From Paragyromitra xinjiangensis (taxonomy: Eukaryota; Ascomycota; Pezizomycetes; Pezizales; Discinaceae): DNA of 64,000 bases. Positions 19,817-31,714 of this stretch are shown here, one piece after another. The stretch's first letter is position 1, and each line of letters starts with the position of its first letter. The position numbers were made by a program, and so were the translations under genes. The notes under the pieces are model-generated. The model was not told where the DNA came from, searched no databases, and saw only the letters and a program-made list of their open reading frames with translations. The DNA lies in contig JBCAMK010000012.1 of the NCBI GenBank assembly GCA_038503065.1, forward strand, positions 1,612,001 through 1,676,000, in the 5' to 3' direction.

Positions 19817-21007
19817 TTAATCCTTCGGAATATCTGCACCCAAACTTGCATCTAAAAATTCCTCCAGTTCCTCCGAGACAGTCTTAACCCTATCTTTCAC
19901 TTGTTCAATGCTTTCATTTCCGACAACGATTCTGCCTGGGGGATTCTCGAGCGCAGCGATAGACAAGATTATCGAAACTGTCTCAGAAAGGACGTGATCT
20001 GGCTGCGAAGTAGAAAGCAGAAGGTTCTTCACAGTGCTGAAAGGATGCGATATATCATTGTAGACTGGTTGTGATGAGGGTTGTAAATGAAGTGGTGACG
20101 AAAGGACACTATTTACATTTTAGTTTTGTAATGAAGCATTGGAGAAAGATGAAGGGATGAGGTACTTGACTTCCATTGGGGGCTGTACTACAGTCACTTT
20201 TATGTTGAAGGGGGCAACTTCGTATGCCAGTGCCTACCATAGGAGCTGTAAGCATCGATCAAATTTTGGGGGAGGAATAGGCGGACATCACTAAACCCTT
20301 CGAGGGCATGATCACTAGCGCACCTGGCCGATAATGCAGGAGTACCCATATGCCCCGTCAGCCCAGTGACATTGACAATGTGCCCGCCACGCTGTTTTCG
20401 CAGATAAGGCAGAGCAGACTTCATCATATTGACGGGACCAAAATATGTAGATTCGAATTGGGCTAAGATCTGGCTCGGGGGTAACTCTTCTAAAGTGCCC
20501 GCGTATGCTATGGGTTCAGATCTCCTATTAGCTTACTCATAGTCACTGATCTTGTAAAGGGAGTACCACTTCTAGAGTCGCAGTTGAGAATCACATCCAC
20601 ACGGCCCCAGATGTGAATTGCTTCAGCTAGTGCAGACTGACATAGCGCAATATTCCTAGACACGAAATAGCTTGATGAGAAAGGAGGTCCTCATGCTGAG
20701 GGTAGTGAACTACTAAGTACCGAACGTCCAATTCAACAATAGCACATGAATCCCCGCCAATACTCTTCAAATATCGCATACTCTTAGCTTCGTCATCTCC
20801 ACCACTACAGTTTTCAACGGCACCAGCACACCGCTTGAGCTCGATCTCTTCCCGCTTGCATCCGGCTACTACACGGTCACCTAGCTTTAACGCCTCGCGA
20901 GTAACAGCATAACCGAGCGCGCTAAATGCGGAAGTGATGAGCCAGACGCGAGTTTTCGGTTTCGTGTCAGGTTGCAGTTGTGGTTGTGGATGTGAATCGT
21001 CTGCCAT
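19817..21007 (-). CDS. Short-chain dehydrogenase relative lacking catalytic residues
   Basis: Five exons on the minus strand: 21007-20721, 20655-20567, 20507-20287, 20233-20166 and 20108-19817, 318 residues, all in frame. The Rossmann layout of classical SDRs is clear: RVWLITSAFSALGYAVTREA, GRVDVILN, AYAGTLEELPPSQILAQFES, FGPVNMMKSALPYLR, GGHIVNVTG, then ALEGFSD/ALAYEVAPFNIKVTVVQP across an intron. Two features are abnormal. The coenzyme-binding TGxxxGxG is TSAFSALG, and the catalytic YxxxK before HALEGFS is R-C-A-S-D. An oxidoreductase without Tyr and Lys is unlikely to be active, so this is either a pseudo-enzyme or an early pseudogene. It lies head-to-tail with the aspartate-kinase-like gene, which shows the same kind of decay. 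Confidence 0.75.
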
Positions 21008-21474
21008 TGGTCATTCCCCGCCTCTGCGGGATAGGAGTTGCGGCTCGGCAGGAGAATTAAGGTTTGTTAACGATATGCTTAGCTTGGGCGTCGATGTGGC
21101 CCAACAGAAATTATATATGCCAAGATAACAGGGATTGATGTGCTACACACGATTAGCCCAGAGCAAACAATCACGGGGCAGGAGGGATAAACAGAAGTCA
21201 TCCACCTCATTGGACCAAACTTCATCCCTTGCAAGATCTTCACCACTATCATTTGGGAAAGCATGAAAGTCCAAAACCAGTTCAGAACCTATACAGGTTC
21301 GTCGACTTTCGGGCAAAGACTAGGACCAAAGAATATACTAGGTGATAGTGGCATTCTCTGAGGATTTTTCGTTGCCAAACCCTCGATTGACATAAGCCAG
21401 TTGAAGCAGGAAACAACAGCCATCGAAGAGCGAAGTCGTTAGACTTTGTCCTAGAAACTAATCACCAAGAATCC
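21008..21474. other. Intergenic between divergent genes
   Basis: About 470 bp between the SDR start codon and the open frame at 21475. It may hold an upstream exon of the latter, whose frame stays open to about 21393 without an ATG. Confidence 0.35.
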
Positions 21475-22902
21475 GTGCCACCAGATCATGAATTCATCGG
21501 AGCAGTACACGCTCTGGGAGAAAATTCCACAGACTCCTCAAACGGTATCGTTTGGGATACCTCTCTTGCCTCAAACCAAGAGAAAGCCGTGAGGGCGATA
21601 TACGATATGATGCCAACTTTTGATTCGACAGACTTGGTCATAGTAAACCAAGGAGCAGAAGTGTACAAGGAATCCAAAAACTTAAGAAGCGCTACTCATA
21701 GTTCCAGAATACCAGAACTAAAACTTCCAAGTGAGCTCACTCAGTTCCCCAAGAATTTCCCGAGAGACAAAAAGACCATTACGCCCTTTATAAATAATTT
21801 GGAAGAAAGTAATTCAAGTGGGGAAGTTTCGCCTTGGGATCGGAAAATACAGAGCCTGAACAAGTTCGTTCAAGTTTACAACACAACAACTAATGGTAAA
21901 CCAACTAACACAAGTAATGAGGATCATAACTCTATGGATATCCATCGCAGAGATAGCTTAAACTATAATTTTTCCCCACAAAACTGGGTTATCTCTAGGG
22001 AAGTCTGCTCACTAGATTCACTAACCGCCACCTCAGAACCACAAACCAACTCTTCGATACAGCACGATGACATAGCAAAAAATCCCGACATTCCAGCGGA
22101 TAAAAGAACCAGGAAACTGAATCAGAAAACCGGGACGGGTTACGAAAGCCGACCGCTCAGGCAGGCACTGAGCCCCCTCAAAAACGACTACCCCATTCCA
22201 GTCTTTCATTTCTCGCGGGATTCCCACGGTCCGAGCACTTCTTTCAGACTGTGTGAAACCGACTATGAGGATTCTTGCGTCTCTGCGGCGTATCTCTTTC
22301 CCTTCCCAAGTTCAGAGGAGATCGTATTGTCCTTATCAGACGATGAAAGCATTCTAGATTCCCTGGCGCTCGTGAGCGGCGCCCAACACGCCAAACCCCC
22401 AGATGAAGTAAGACACGGTTATCCATACCCTCGAATTCCTCGTAATAATCCGACACTGCCGTATTTTGAGGTTGAGCCCCCGTGTCCAGCTGCAGGCCGC
22501 CCTCCCATCCCAGACCTTGTAAGAATGGCCCAGTTTACCTCAGGCATTTTAGATGACATGAATGCCCCTAGATCATGGTGGCATTACTTCTACCGCAGCG
22601 CCGTTCCTTCCCTCCTGTTCCAGAATAGCATACAACCTTCTATTTTTCTTCCACCTTTAGACCACTGGTCAATTGATGTTGAATTTGCGGAGAATACGAG
22701 ACCGCCTTCTCCAATGACGAAAAGCTACGCGAAAAGACAAGAGAGGAGGTTGAAGCGCGCTATCTGTAGAAGAAAAGTAGGAGAAGGATTCAAAATGCTT
22801 CGGAATATTGTTGTAACTGGTCCAAAGATGGCCGTGGCAGTAATACTTTGGATGTTTCGATGGTGTGGGCTTGGCCGGTCATCCGCTGGATGGTATGGAT
22901 AA
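21475..22902 (+). CDS. Hypothetical protein with C-terminal hydrophobic segment
   Basis: A long open frame of about 475 codons that I do not recognise. Its first codon here is GTG; the frame is open upstream to about 21393 without an ATG, so the true start is either in an unseen upstream exon or at an internal ATG (the MMPTF position, about residue 44). The N-terminal two thirds are polar, rich in Ser, Asn, Asp and Pro, probably disordered. A Pro/aromatic region follows (about 335-430), then a strongly basic stretch (AKRQERRLKRAICRRK) directly before a hydrophobic segment (IVVTGPKMAVAVILWMFRW), which looks like a C-terminal membrane anchor or tail. No catalytic motif was seen. Frame length without interruption supports a real gene; function is unknown. 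Confidence 0.55.
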   Translation: MPPDHEFIGAVHALGENSTDSSNGIVWDTSLASNQEKAVRAIYDMMPTFDSTDLVIVNQGAEVYKESKNLRSATHSSRIPELKLPSELTQFPKNFPRDKKTITPFINNLEESNSSGEVSPWDRKIQSLNKFVQVYNTTTNGKPTNTSNEDHNSMDIHRRDSLNYNFSPQNWVISREVCSLDSLTATSEPQTNSSIQHDDIAKNPDIPADKRTRKLNQKTGTGYESRPLRQALSPLKNDYPIPVFHFSRDSHGPSTSFRLCETDYEDSCVSAAYLFPFPSSEEIVLSLSDDESILDSLALVSGAQHAKPPDEVRHGYPYPRIPRNNPTLPYFEVEPPCPAAGRPPIPDLVRMAQFTSGILDDMNAPRSWWHYFYRSAVPSLLFQNSIQPSIFLPPLDHWSIDVEFAENTRPPSPMTKSYAKRQERRLKRAICRRKVGEGFKMLRNIVVTGPKMAVAVILWMFRWCGLGRSSAGWYG

Positions 22903-24535
22903 TGTTTTTATCCACCATGCTTGGGGAGACTAACTAAAAGGGATTCCTAAACTTCAGTAGGGGTTTTCTGTGTGTTTATATACACTTTACTATATCTTTC
23001 CCTTTGTTCTCCCTTGTTTCCCCTCCCTTCTCCTGCTCGTGTAAATACCCGATGCATTGATCAATAATAGCCAAAGTCAAATACAATACAAAAAAGTTTG
23101 GCAAGGAGAGATTTTTACAATTACAAAACTTCAACATCTACCAAGGTTTTATATCCAAGGCTAACAGTGGGTGTATGCATGTATTGAACTTCACTTCACG
23201 TATATATGGCCTGGTTTGGGGGGCTGGGTCACCGAAATACAAATGCTAGATGCTATTCTCGTTGCTAAATTAGCTCGCTAAAAGTGTACGAATCGCTACT
23301 TCGAATCATCTAGCTATCTATATGGAATAAGGAAAAGGGCGTTACCCTGCTGGACTACACTCATGGCAGCACTTCAATCAAGAAATTACGTAATGTAATT
23401 AACCCCCAGTAATATATCACGGGAGCGAGAGAGAGAAGCCAAATACGACGAGCTTGAATGTAATAAGCAAAGCGAGCGAAGTGAGAAGTGAGGAATATTT
23501 TGGCTGGGCGCGTTGGATAGGTGAGAGTCATCATGAACCAATATACTCTACCTCCGCTGTCAAATTCACTCTCCTACTACTTCCTCCTACCAACACCCAT
23601 GTGATAGCACGTGGGTAGCCCCTGGTTCAAGTAGAAACGATGCTACCACATCATAGCCCAGATATCCACTTAACAAAATAAATAAACGGGTTACACCCAT
23701 AGCTCGCCAGCGAGTGACAGGATATGACTCCAAATTCGGCGGAGATCCCACTCTTAACCCCAAATCCACCTTTCTTCAGCTCAGCGTTTAAATTAATGCG
23801 GGCTCCAGTTATCCGATGAAAAGATCAGGAAAGTATGACAATCTTGCATAAGCAGCATTTAAGCGGAATCTGTGAAGTCGAGAATGATTAAAGATAGATG
23901 TAGGGAAGGAAGTTTTGAAACCACTGTTTCTTGCAAAACAATACTCGCAGATGTGATAAGAGCTCACTAAAGTCAAATCTTACGCTCTAAGAGCACAGTG
24001 ATTTTTATCCTCGCCACCTAGAGGCTTCTCTAGCGGAAGTAGGGAACGAGTTCATGGGGCTAATAACAAAGTGGAATTGAGGTTTCAATTAGTAATGCCT
24101 GACACGATCCGTGCAAGAATCGAGGTTCGTCGCATCGTGAGTGAATGATCTTGCTTCAGAAGGTCCATACATGACTTATGACGTAGAGTGTTGTTGCTCT
24201 CAATATTATACTTGGTATGACCACCTATGGGATACCCGAAGCATAGGGAACAACACAATGGCTACCCAGCTAATGAAGGAGGTAGACATATAGATGGTCA
24301 AAGGCGATAAGAAATACCAATATTCCTACAAACAAGCATGCAAATCTCTTGTAAGTCATTATGATACAGCAGAAACTCCACGATTCCAAACCTCCAATTG
24401 CCCATACCCAGTCCGGTCCCATCAAAAAGAACATACATGTAATAACTACAAAAAAAAGGCCACTAAAATTCATAAGAGCAAACAATAACATACCACATCA
24501 GAAGCAGAAAAAAATTCAAGTTCCCATAAAATAAT
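22903..24535. other. Intergenic, no gene seen
   Basis: About 1.6 kb of 3' flanking sequence between convergent genes. Only short frames and A- or T-rich stretches. Confidence 0.4.
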
Positions 24536-26954
24536 TCAAACCATAACAAACCCGCCCACCCCTAACGCCCCTAACCCGCCACCCTCAATCCCTTCCACGG
24601 TTACCGCTCCCTCCTCCCGTCCAAGTTCATAACTAATCACACTCCCGTCCATGTAAACCATCATCAGCCTCCATCTTCTCCTTCCCCACACGCCCACGCC
24701 GCCACACCTCCCTCTTCGCCGTTCTTGAACAGGTCCCACAGCAATACCCAGGAGCGCTGTTGTTGGTCTCCTCTCTCTTCCGCGTCCATCGTCACATGCT
24801 TCTTCTCGCGGGAGAACGGTATCGAGGCGCATGCAGAATACATCGCCGACGCGGGTTAATCTGAAGATTGCTGCACGACCCTTTTGGGAAGCGGCAACGA
24901 TGAGCGAGAGCTCGGGAATAGACTGGACCATGTTGAGGCGGTCGATGTTGCAGAGGTGTTGGAGGTTAGAGAGAGGGCGTAATTGATGCAAGGGAGAACG
25001 ACAGATTACGGTTGGTGTGAGGGAGGGAGTGAGGGTGAGGAGGTGACAATTTTGTTCTGTTGTTGAAAAAACGAAGGAAATTGGTGGCTGCGGGGTAGTG
25101 ATAGGTATGTTAGTTCCAGATCAAGGGTGGGAGCTTGGTAGGTAGGAAAAGATAAATACCTGGGCTGGTTTCTCTTCTTCGTCATCATCATCCTCCGCTT
25201 CACCCTCCCGCCCCTCGTCGCTAGCTTTCCGCCGACGACCACTCTCCCGAACTTTATCAGCCTTCTTCACATGCTTCTCCCTACCACCAGCCCCGGCCTC
25301 TCCCTCACTATCTTGAACCAACTCAACAACTCCCACGGGCCCAAACACACCCGCCAGCACTCTACTATCTCCTTCACTCTCTTCCACGCTCGACTCAATC
25401 TCCGCTCCAAACGAGTAGTAGCTCGTGAATCCTACATCTTCTGAGCTTGCTGTACTAGTACTGTTACTAACACTCGTATCCGTCTCACTCCCCTCTCCCT
25501 GAGTAACAACCTCAACATGTCCGCCTCCAGGACCAAGAAACGCCCCAACCTCCGCCTCACTATCTGCATCTGTACTTGGCGGCCCGGCCTCCTCCTCCTC
25601 AGAGTAATCGTGACCTTCATCATCGTAGCCTTCATCGAGCTGCAGTAAGCCTACCTCGCCGCTAGAGGAGAGGAATGGTGGAGATATATCCCATGCACGG
25701 GCCTCGCGGGAGCGTTGGTTGATGGGTTGATCGTAGTAGTCGGTGGTGAAGGTACGGATACCGCCGATAGGGATCTTGCGTGGTTTAGCCGCGGATGGGG
25801 TGTGGGGGGGAAGAGGTTTGCCGAGGGCTTCGTGGAGGTTGGAGACGGGCTTGAAGGCCTGGGGCTTTAGAAATAGGACTGACCAGCCGACGCTAGGTGA
25901 CATGGTGTTAGTTGTTCGCGTGTAACTGGAATTGAGCCTAGGAAAGGAAGGGGTGCTCACAGTAGATATCCCATCCTACACTTCTCAACAGGACGCTCAG
26001 TCTTAACATCCCACAGTATAACCATTCCGTCAATTGATGTCCCTACCAGCCAACGTCCTGACGGGTCATCTAGGAAGGAGATATTTGGAATATTTTGACC
26101 ATGGCCAATTAGCGTCTTGACGATTTTATCCTTAACTGGGAATTTTCTCCTCCTTCTACGCTTATGACTTGTAGTGTCTGTCCACGTCGACTCATCTTCT
26201 TCTTCCCCGTCACTTTCATCAGGAGAACGGGATTCCGTTCTCCGCCGCCTCCGCTGCCGCTTCCGACTCCCACTATGTGATGACTCCCCACAATCCTCAT
26301 CCCCGAATAACGACCCCTCTTCATCCTCCCCCTCCCCCTCATCTTGGTTTTCATCATCCAGATCCTCCGGATTCCGACCAATCGCTAACTCAAACACCTG
26401 AATATGATGAGTATTCGCACTCACTGCTAACAGCCGTCGTTCCTTATGGAGCGCGACACCCCACGCACTCTTAGCGACTGATAGCCGAAATGCAATCCGT
26501 CGTAAATCACGCGTATACCAAGCGCAGACATCGCCGTCATCATGCGCAGAGACCAAAACCTCCTCGAAACCGAGCTCACCAACAGTGATAGAATTGATTG
26601 CGTGCGGGTCGCGCTCGTCAATATAACCCGTGGCGTTCGGGGAGGGCACGGAGGTGAGGGTGGTGTAGGAGGGTGTAGAGGGGATTGTCTGGTACGGATA
26701 CTTGGGCGTGTAGACTCGGATGTGGGAGCGGACAGCAATGAAGAGGTAGTTGTGACGTTTCGATGCTGCGACCTGTTGGGAGGGGGGTTAATTGTTGATG
26801 AGTGAAGGAGGGAATGCGGGAATGCGGGGGGAGGTACGAGGTTGTTGCGCCAGTAAGAAACGTCATTAAGTTCACTTTAGTAGCGTCAGTAGAGCTCAGG
26901 TACTGCGGGCGGAATTGAAACAGCTTACATCTGTGATATCTTGTCAGCGCCCAT
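24536..26954 (-). CDS. CRT10: CRT10-family WD-like protein (regulator of ribonucleotide reductase genes)
   Basis: Five exons on the minus strand: 26954-26929, 26874-26838, 26772-25961, 25892-25160 and 25087-24536, giving 719 residues in one frame with GT-AG introns throughout. The two first exons are only 26 and 37 nt. The N-terminus reads MGADKISQIELNDVSYWRNN then LVAASKRHNYLFIAVRSHI, the start of the CRT10 beta-propeller; EEVLVSAHDDGDVCAWYTRD, WGVALHKERRLLAVSANTH and WLVGTSIDGMVILWDVKTE are WD-like blades. Acidic and basic low-complexity inserts interrupt it (DEGEGEDEE near 275; RKRQRRRRR). The C-terminus has LTLTPSLTPTVIC and SIPELSLIVAASQKGRAAIF, which closes the propeller. In budding yeast Crt10 represses RNR2/RNR3 expression; the same role here is inferred from family membership. 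Confidence 0.85.
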
Positions 26955-29522
26955 CCCGATGCCCGGAATTTGTGGATTTCAAAAATAAAAAAAAAAGCTT
27001 ACCTTCTGTTCTCCCAGGAACGAAACATCGATCGGTTTGTAAGGAGGTAAATTTCTATTCGGCATCGGTGGCATTTCTCAAGTTAATTGATTATTTTCCC
27101 TTTCTTCCTTTCCTTTCCTCCGCGGAAATTCTCGAGCCCGCCAGAGAGGAACCGAAACGCACAAAAAAAAGAAGAGCAGGTAGGTAGTAGATGCGAGTTG
27201 TATTTATAGTGTACGTACAAAGAGAATTCTTCGTGATACGGGCGAGTGTTGAGTAGATTTCAAAGGACCGTTCAGGAAGGGGGGAGGGGGCAGAACAGAA
27301 CAGAGCTACTCCAGACTCTCGTTGGTGGTGGAGGGGAAAAAGAATAACGCAAATGAAAAGAACGTTGGAGACTCAAGGGTTAGGGTTGAATTCAAACCAA
27401 CAGAAAAAAGGGTTGTGAGAGAGCAGCAGGCAATTGGTTCTTGTTGCTAGTCAGGCGCCCTTGCCGCAGACCTTTTTCCCCTTCCCTATCTGCTTTCGCA
27501 CACGTTACGGGTGCTTGGATTCGAAAAAAGGAGAAGAAAGACGAGTTAAGGTCTGATGTAGCCCTCCTCCTCCGATACATACACTCAGTGCAAACCTGAG
27601 TTATTTTTTTTTTATTTCATCAATCCGTCACTCGCACGTCAGCTGTTATGTTCGCCGTTGATTTTTTTTTTTTTTTCGTTTTTCTTACCAGTGAGCAACG
27701 ATGAAAAGAAAAGAAACGAAAAAAATCCCATCGTTCAGACTTTACCTCCTGCACAGTCCCTGTCAAGAAGAAAAAAAGGGATTTTCTCTATTTCAGCCGC
27801 GACCAAATTGCGATAACTGGCTGGCGCCAACGGCAAAATTGCGAAATCCCGATTGCTGTGTCCCATGGTCGTCGATTCATGAACCAAGATCGAATACAGT
27901 TTTTCGAAAAGGAAATAATAAAAGTCTCTCCCTGTCCGCGAGCTGACGTCTAATTGGCTGAGGAAAAACAGCCTTTTTGTCTCAAGCACTTGGCCTTTGC
28001 TTCCATGCATAATAGGCGGGGAAAAGCAAAAAAAAGGATAAATAGAAAGATTACTCGAAAACGTCGATGGGGGAAACAACTAAATGTTTCTTATGCTACT
28101 CATGACATATTATTACATCTTTTTTTTATTTCTTTGGATCGGTTATCCCCGAATTAAAAGCTGCTTACAAAAGCTGCAGCTGCCAGTATAGGGCACATGC
28201 GGCAAGGCATCTAATAAAAATTAACTCCCCCTACAATACAGCAGCGGTGGTATGGTTAACAAGCCAACACGTTGAGCACCAACTTAAAAAGTTGGTAGTC
28301 CGCTCAAGAGAACTCCTCACAGAAAAGCAAAAAAGAGTAGGGGAACCCTGCATTAGAAAAAGAAAACCAAAAGCAACCAAAGGCCCGTTTAGAATATTAG
28401 AATTCTCGGAAACCCACTCAACCCGCCGTCTGATGTGTGGCTAAGGGAAGACCCTTATCGAATACGTATTGAAAGAAGTGGGAAAACTGTCTCCTGACCA
28501 TGCTTACCATGTTCCAGCGCCTAATACTGAATGAGCTTATCTGAAGGCTCCTTAATTCATTTCTATCCCTCCATATAACTTATAGTTCGATATATGACTC
28601 AGAGTTTTACTCGTCCACGAAGACCACTACAAGATAGATTCTTAGACTTCTCGACGTATGGATTGTCTAGTAGGCGCCACGTGAGAAAGGAGAACACGAT
28701 TGCACCTGTCAGGAGTTATTACAAATATCTTTTAGCAATTATGACAGAACTCTCAAGCTATGGATCTTAAGAGGTAATATATCCGATACTAGGCAGGCTT
28801 TATCGAGATGAAACATCCTCGCAGTATGTTTATCAAGAGGCACGATTCAGTTTCGTTTCAGTTTCATAAAGTATGTTTAAAGTGCCAAATCATATTTAGG
28901 AAAGGCTAGGTAGGAGAACGATAAATAAAAGGAAGTAGCACAACCTCTGAGCTGTTCCTAATCAGCCACGAGACAGGCCAGCTTTTCAAGATAGGCTATC
29001 TCTTTGACGTTCTCCGCCTGTCTCCACTATATTGATTCAGAGCCTGAGTGTGCTGTCAGACTATGCTAGGAGTAGCTCTTCACGATTACTACCGGAAGAC
29101 CCTGCCTAGAGCCAAGCCATTAAAACGCGCGTGCACATGTGACCCAAGATTAGATAAGATATGGTACCATGGGGCTGCATATAACCTGTCCGGATTTATT
29201 CACTTTCCAATGAATTCGCATAAGATGGCGTCCAGCAGGCGAAGATCCGAGAAATGTCAGACGCCACCATAAACGCCAATCCCGAGACGGGTGTATGAGT
29301 GCTAATGCCAAGTCTCCGGCTGACACATCTAGGTACTATCTCGGCCCGGGAGAGAGGAACTCATCGGTTACCCGGTAGTCGCTTTCTCAACCGGCGACGT
29401 CGTCTCAATTTGAAACTTGCGTAGAAAGAGCCGCAATTTGCCTCCACGAGTCCACGACATCCTTCCATCGTGCTCTCGGCTTTAGGAGAAACAACCCCAA
29501 ACACTTTTTAAACGCTTGCAAT
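26955..29522. other. Divergent intergenic region of CRT10 and CLPTM1-like genes
   Basis: About 2.6 kb between two divergent start codons. Long poly-T/poly-A tracts occur (for example near 27604-27615, 27662-27676 and 28119-28130), typical of fungal promoters. No spliced gene was found among the short frames. Confidence 0.4.
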
Positions 29523-31714
29523 ATGCCTGCACCACAGGCTGCGGCAGCTGGCGAACAGCAGGAAAGCGGCACTCAGGTTGGCACTCCTCCCCCTTTTCTT
29601 ACAGGTTTTTCGTTTGCTAATTAACAACCTTTGCCTAGTCCGTCATTAAGTCTGCTCTCAACGGTCTGCTCATCTTCGTTGCCGTTCAAACCGCCTTCAG
29701 TAAGTGCTCCTGACTCTGAATTGCGGCAAACAGTTATTGATACGAAGCAGAATACCTCGTCCCCAGCCAACAAACCGCAAATGTTAATTCGGCTCCTCCG
29801 TCAACCTTTGAGCAAGGTGCTGATCCTCTCGCCAAAAGTTCTCCAACCTACCTTTACACCCCCGAGAAAGCATTCTCTCTCTGGCCTACAGATGCGCCAA
29901 TGGATATCTCTATCTATGTCAATGAGTACCTTTCGTTACCACCATTCTCTCATCCGGTCATGAGCTCGTCTCTGGTTTTCAACGAGAAGGAGTGGCGCTT
30001 GGATAACTGGTCAGATACACGCAGTGTCACTGTTGATATACCCTTTTCCGAGAGTGTGCAAAACAATGGTACTTTATTTGCCCATATATTTGTCTCGCGT
30101 TCCGGTGCAGTGGCAGATCCAAGTAATCCAGCGTATGACCCAAATAAGGCGTTCAGGATGGTGAAGCTGTTGACCCGATATGCGCCGAAGAAGAAGGTCG
30201 TTAAGACAAAGAAATTGATCGGTGGTAGTGATGAAGAGGAAGCTGTCGAGGAACTTCCGCCTGTTCCAGAGGCTGGCCCGAGCATCGCGAGTTATTGGCA
30301 TTCGAACTTGACGCTAGATGTTGTGAGCAATGGTGGTGTGTTGAGTTACAGTACTCTTCCGCCGCCATTGAGGCAGCATGTAGTACTGGAGCCAACTGGT
30401 GCTAGGGATGAGTCGGGCAGGAATGGGTGGTATTATCCGATTTTCTTCCTCAACGACTTCTGGTTGTTGAGGGAACATATGGTTGAGATTAACAGCACTG
30501 TCAAGTATGCCACCTTTGAGATCCTGTTTATTGGGTAGAATTTGCTAACATTGCGTTTAGGTCTCTCCCGATGCACATCAATCTCTCACCCACCTCCTTC
30601 TGGAAATTTCAAATTTATTCTTCCCTTGATGCCTCCTTCAAGCAGCAAGCATCTCAGCCGGGTCTTGGTGGCAGCGCTAACACGGGTGCCGAGCTCGAAG
30701 AGTTCAAGCGTGTCCTCATCGAGACCAACATCTATCTCCTTGGCACCACTGCTATCGTCTCCCTCCTGCACACAGTCTTTGAGATGCTTGCCTTCAAGAA
30801 CGACATCTCACATTGGCGTAACAAGAAGGACAATGTTGGCATCAGCGTTCGCACGATTCTCGCAAATGTGTTCATGCAGACCGTCATCTTCCTTTATCTC
30901 CTTGACAACTCTGAAGGCACATCCTGGATGATCCTCTTCGGACAGGGACTTGGCATCGTCCTCGAGGCATGGAAGATCACCCGTATGGTCGATGTTAAGA
31001 TCCGCATCGTAGATTCTATCATACCCTACCGGATTGCGTTCGAAGATAAGCACAAGCTGTCTACATTGGAGAAGGAGACGAAAGAGTATGATGAGGAGGC
31101 GTTCAAGTATCTCTACTGGGTTGCAGTGCCGTTGTTAGCTGCGTATGCGGTGTACAGTTTGTTGTATGATACTCATAAGAGCTGGTACTCGTTTATCATC
31201 ACGACACTAGTCGGGAGCGTTTACGCATACGGGTTTTTGATGATGGTGCCGAGTTTGTACATCAATTACAGACTAAAGAGTGTGGCGCATATGCCAAGGA
31301 AGACGATGATCTATAAGTTGTTGAATACGTTCGTCCACCTTCCCTTCTTCCCTTTGCTGTTCATTGCAAACTATTCGGGTCACTAACTCTGATAACAGAT
31401 TCATCGACGACCTCTTTGCCTTCACTATTAAAATGCCCACTCTTCATCGTCTCGCTACACTCCGCGACGACATAATCTACTTCATTGCGCTCTACCAAGC
31501 GTGGATTTACCGCGTCGATTACCGCCGTGTCAACGAATTCGGACAGGGTGGTGGGGAAGACGAGGTTGAGGTAGATGATAAGACGAAGGAGAAGCTGGAG
31601 GAGCTGGAGGCCGAAGTGGATGAGCAAATTGTACAAGAGGTAAAGAAAATTAGAGAAGGGAAGGTAGGTGCGAGTGGAGCAGAGAAGGCGAAGGGCGGGA
31701 AGAAGAGAAAGTAG
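29523..31714 (+). CDS. CLPTM1: CLPTM1-family multi-pass membrane protein
   Basis: Five exons 29523-29576, 29639-29699, 29751-30504, 30561-31328 and 31399-31714 splice to 650 residues. After an Ala/Gln-rich N-terminus comes one hydrophobic segment (ALNGLLIFVAVQTAF), then a large lumenal or extracellular domain with the family motifs SLWPTDAPMDISIYVNEY and RLDNWSDTRSVTVDIPFSES. The conserved core IYLLGTTAIVSLLHTVFEML, AFKNDISHWRNKKDNVGISV and FEDKHKLSTLEKETKEYDEE follows, with several transmembrane segments to about residue 545. FIDDLFAFTIKMPTLHRLA lies across the last intron, and the C-terminal tail is Lys/Glu-rich and ends in KGGKKRK. The family acts in ER/plasma-membrane protein trafficking and, in animals, GABA-A receptor forward traffic and lipid scrambling of the relative CLPTM1L; the fungal role is not established. 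Confidence 0.9.

Noticed and set aside
20487..20567. Apparent frameshift with an in-frame TAG in the SDR gene
   Set aside because: A normal ~60-bp GT-AG intron (donor after 20567, acceptor before 20507) restores the frame, so no lesion is needed.
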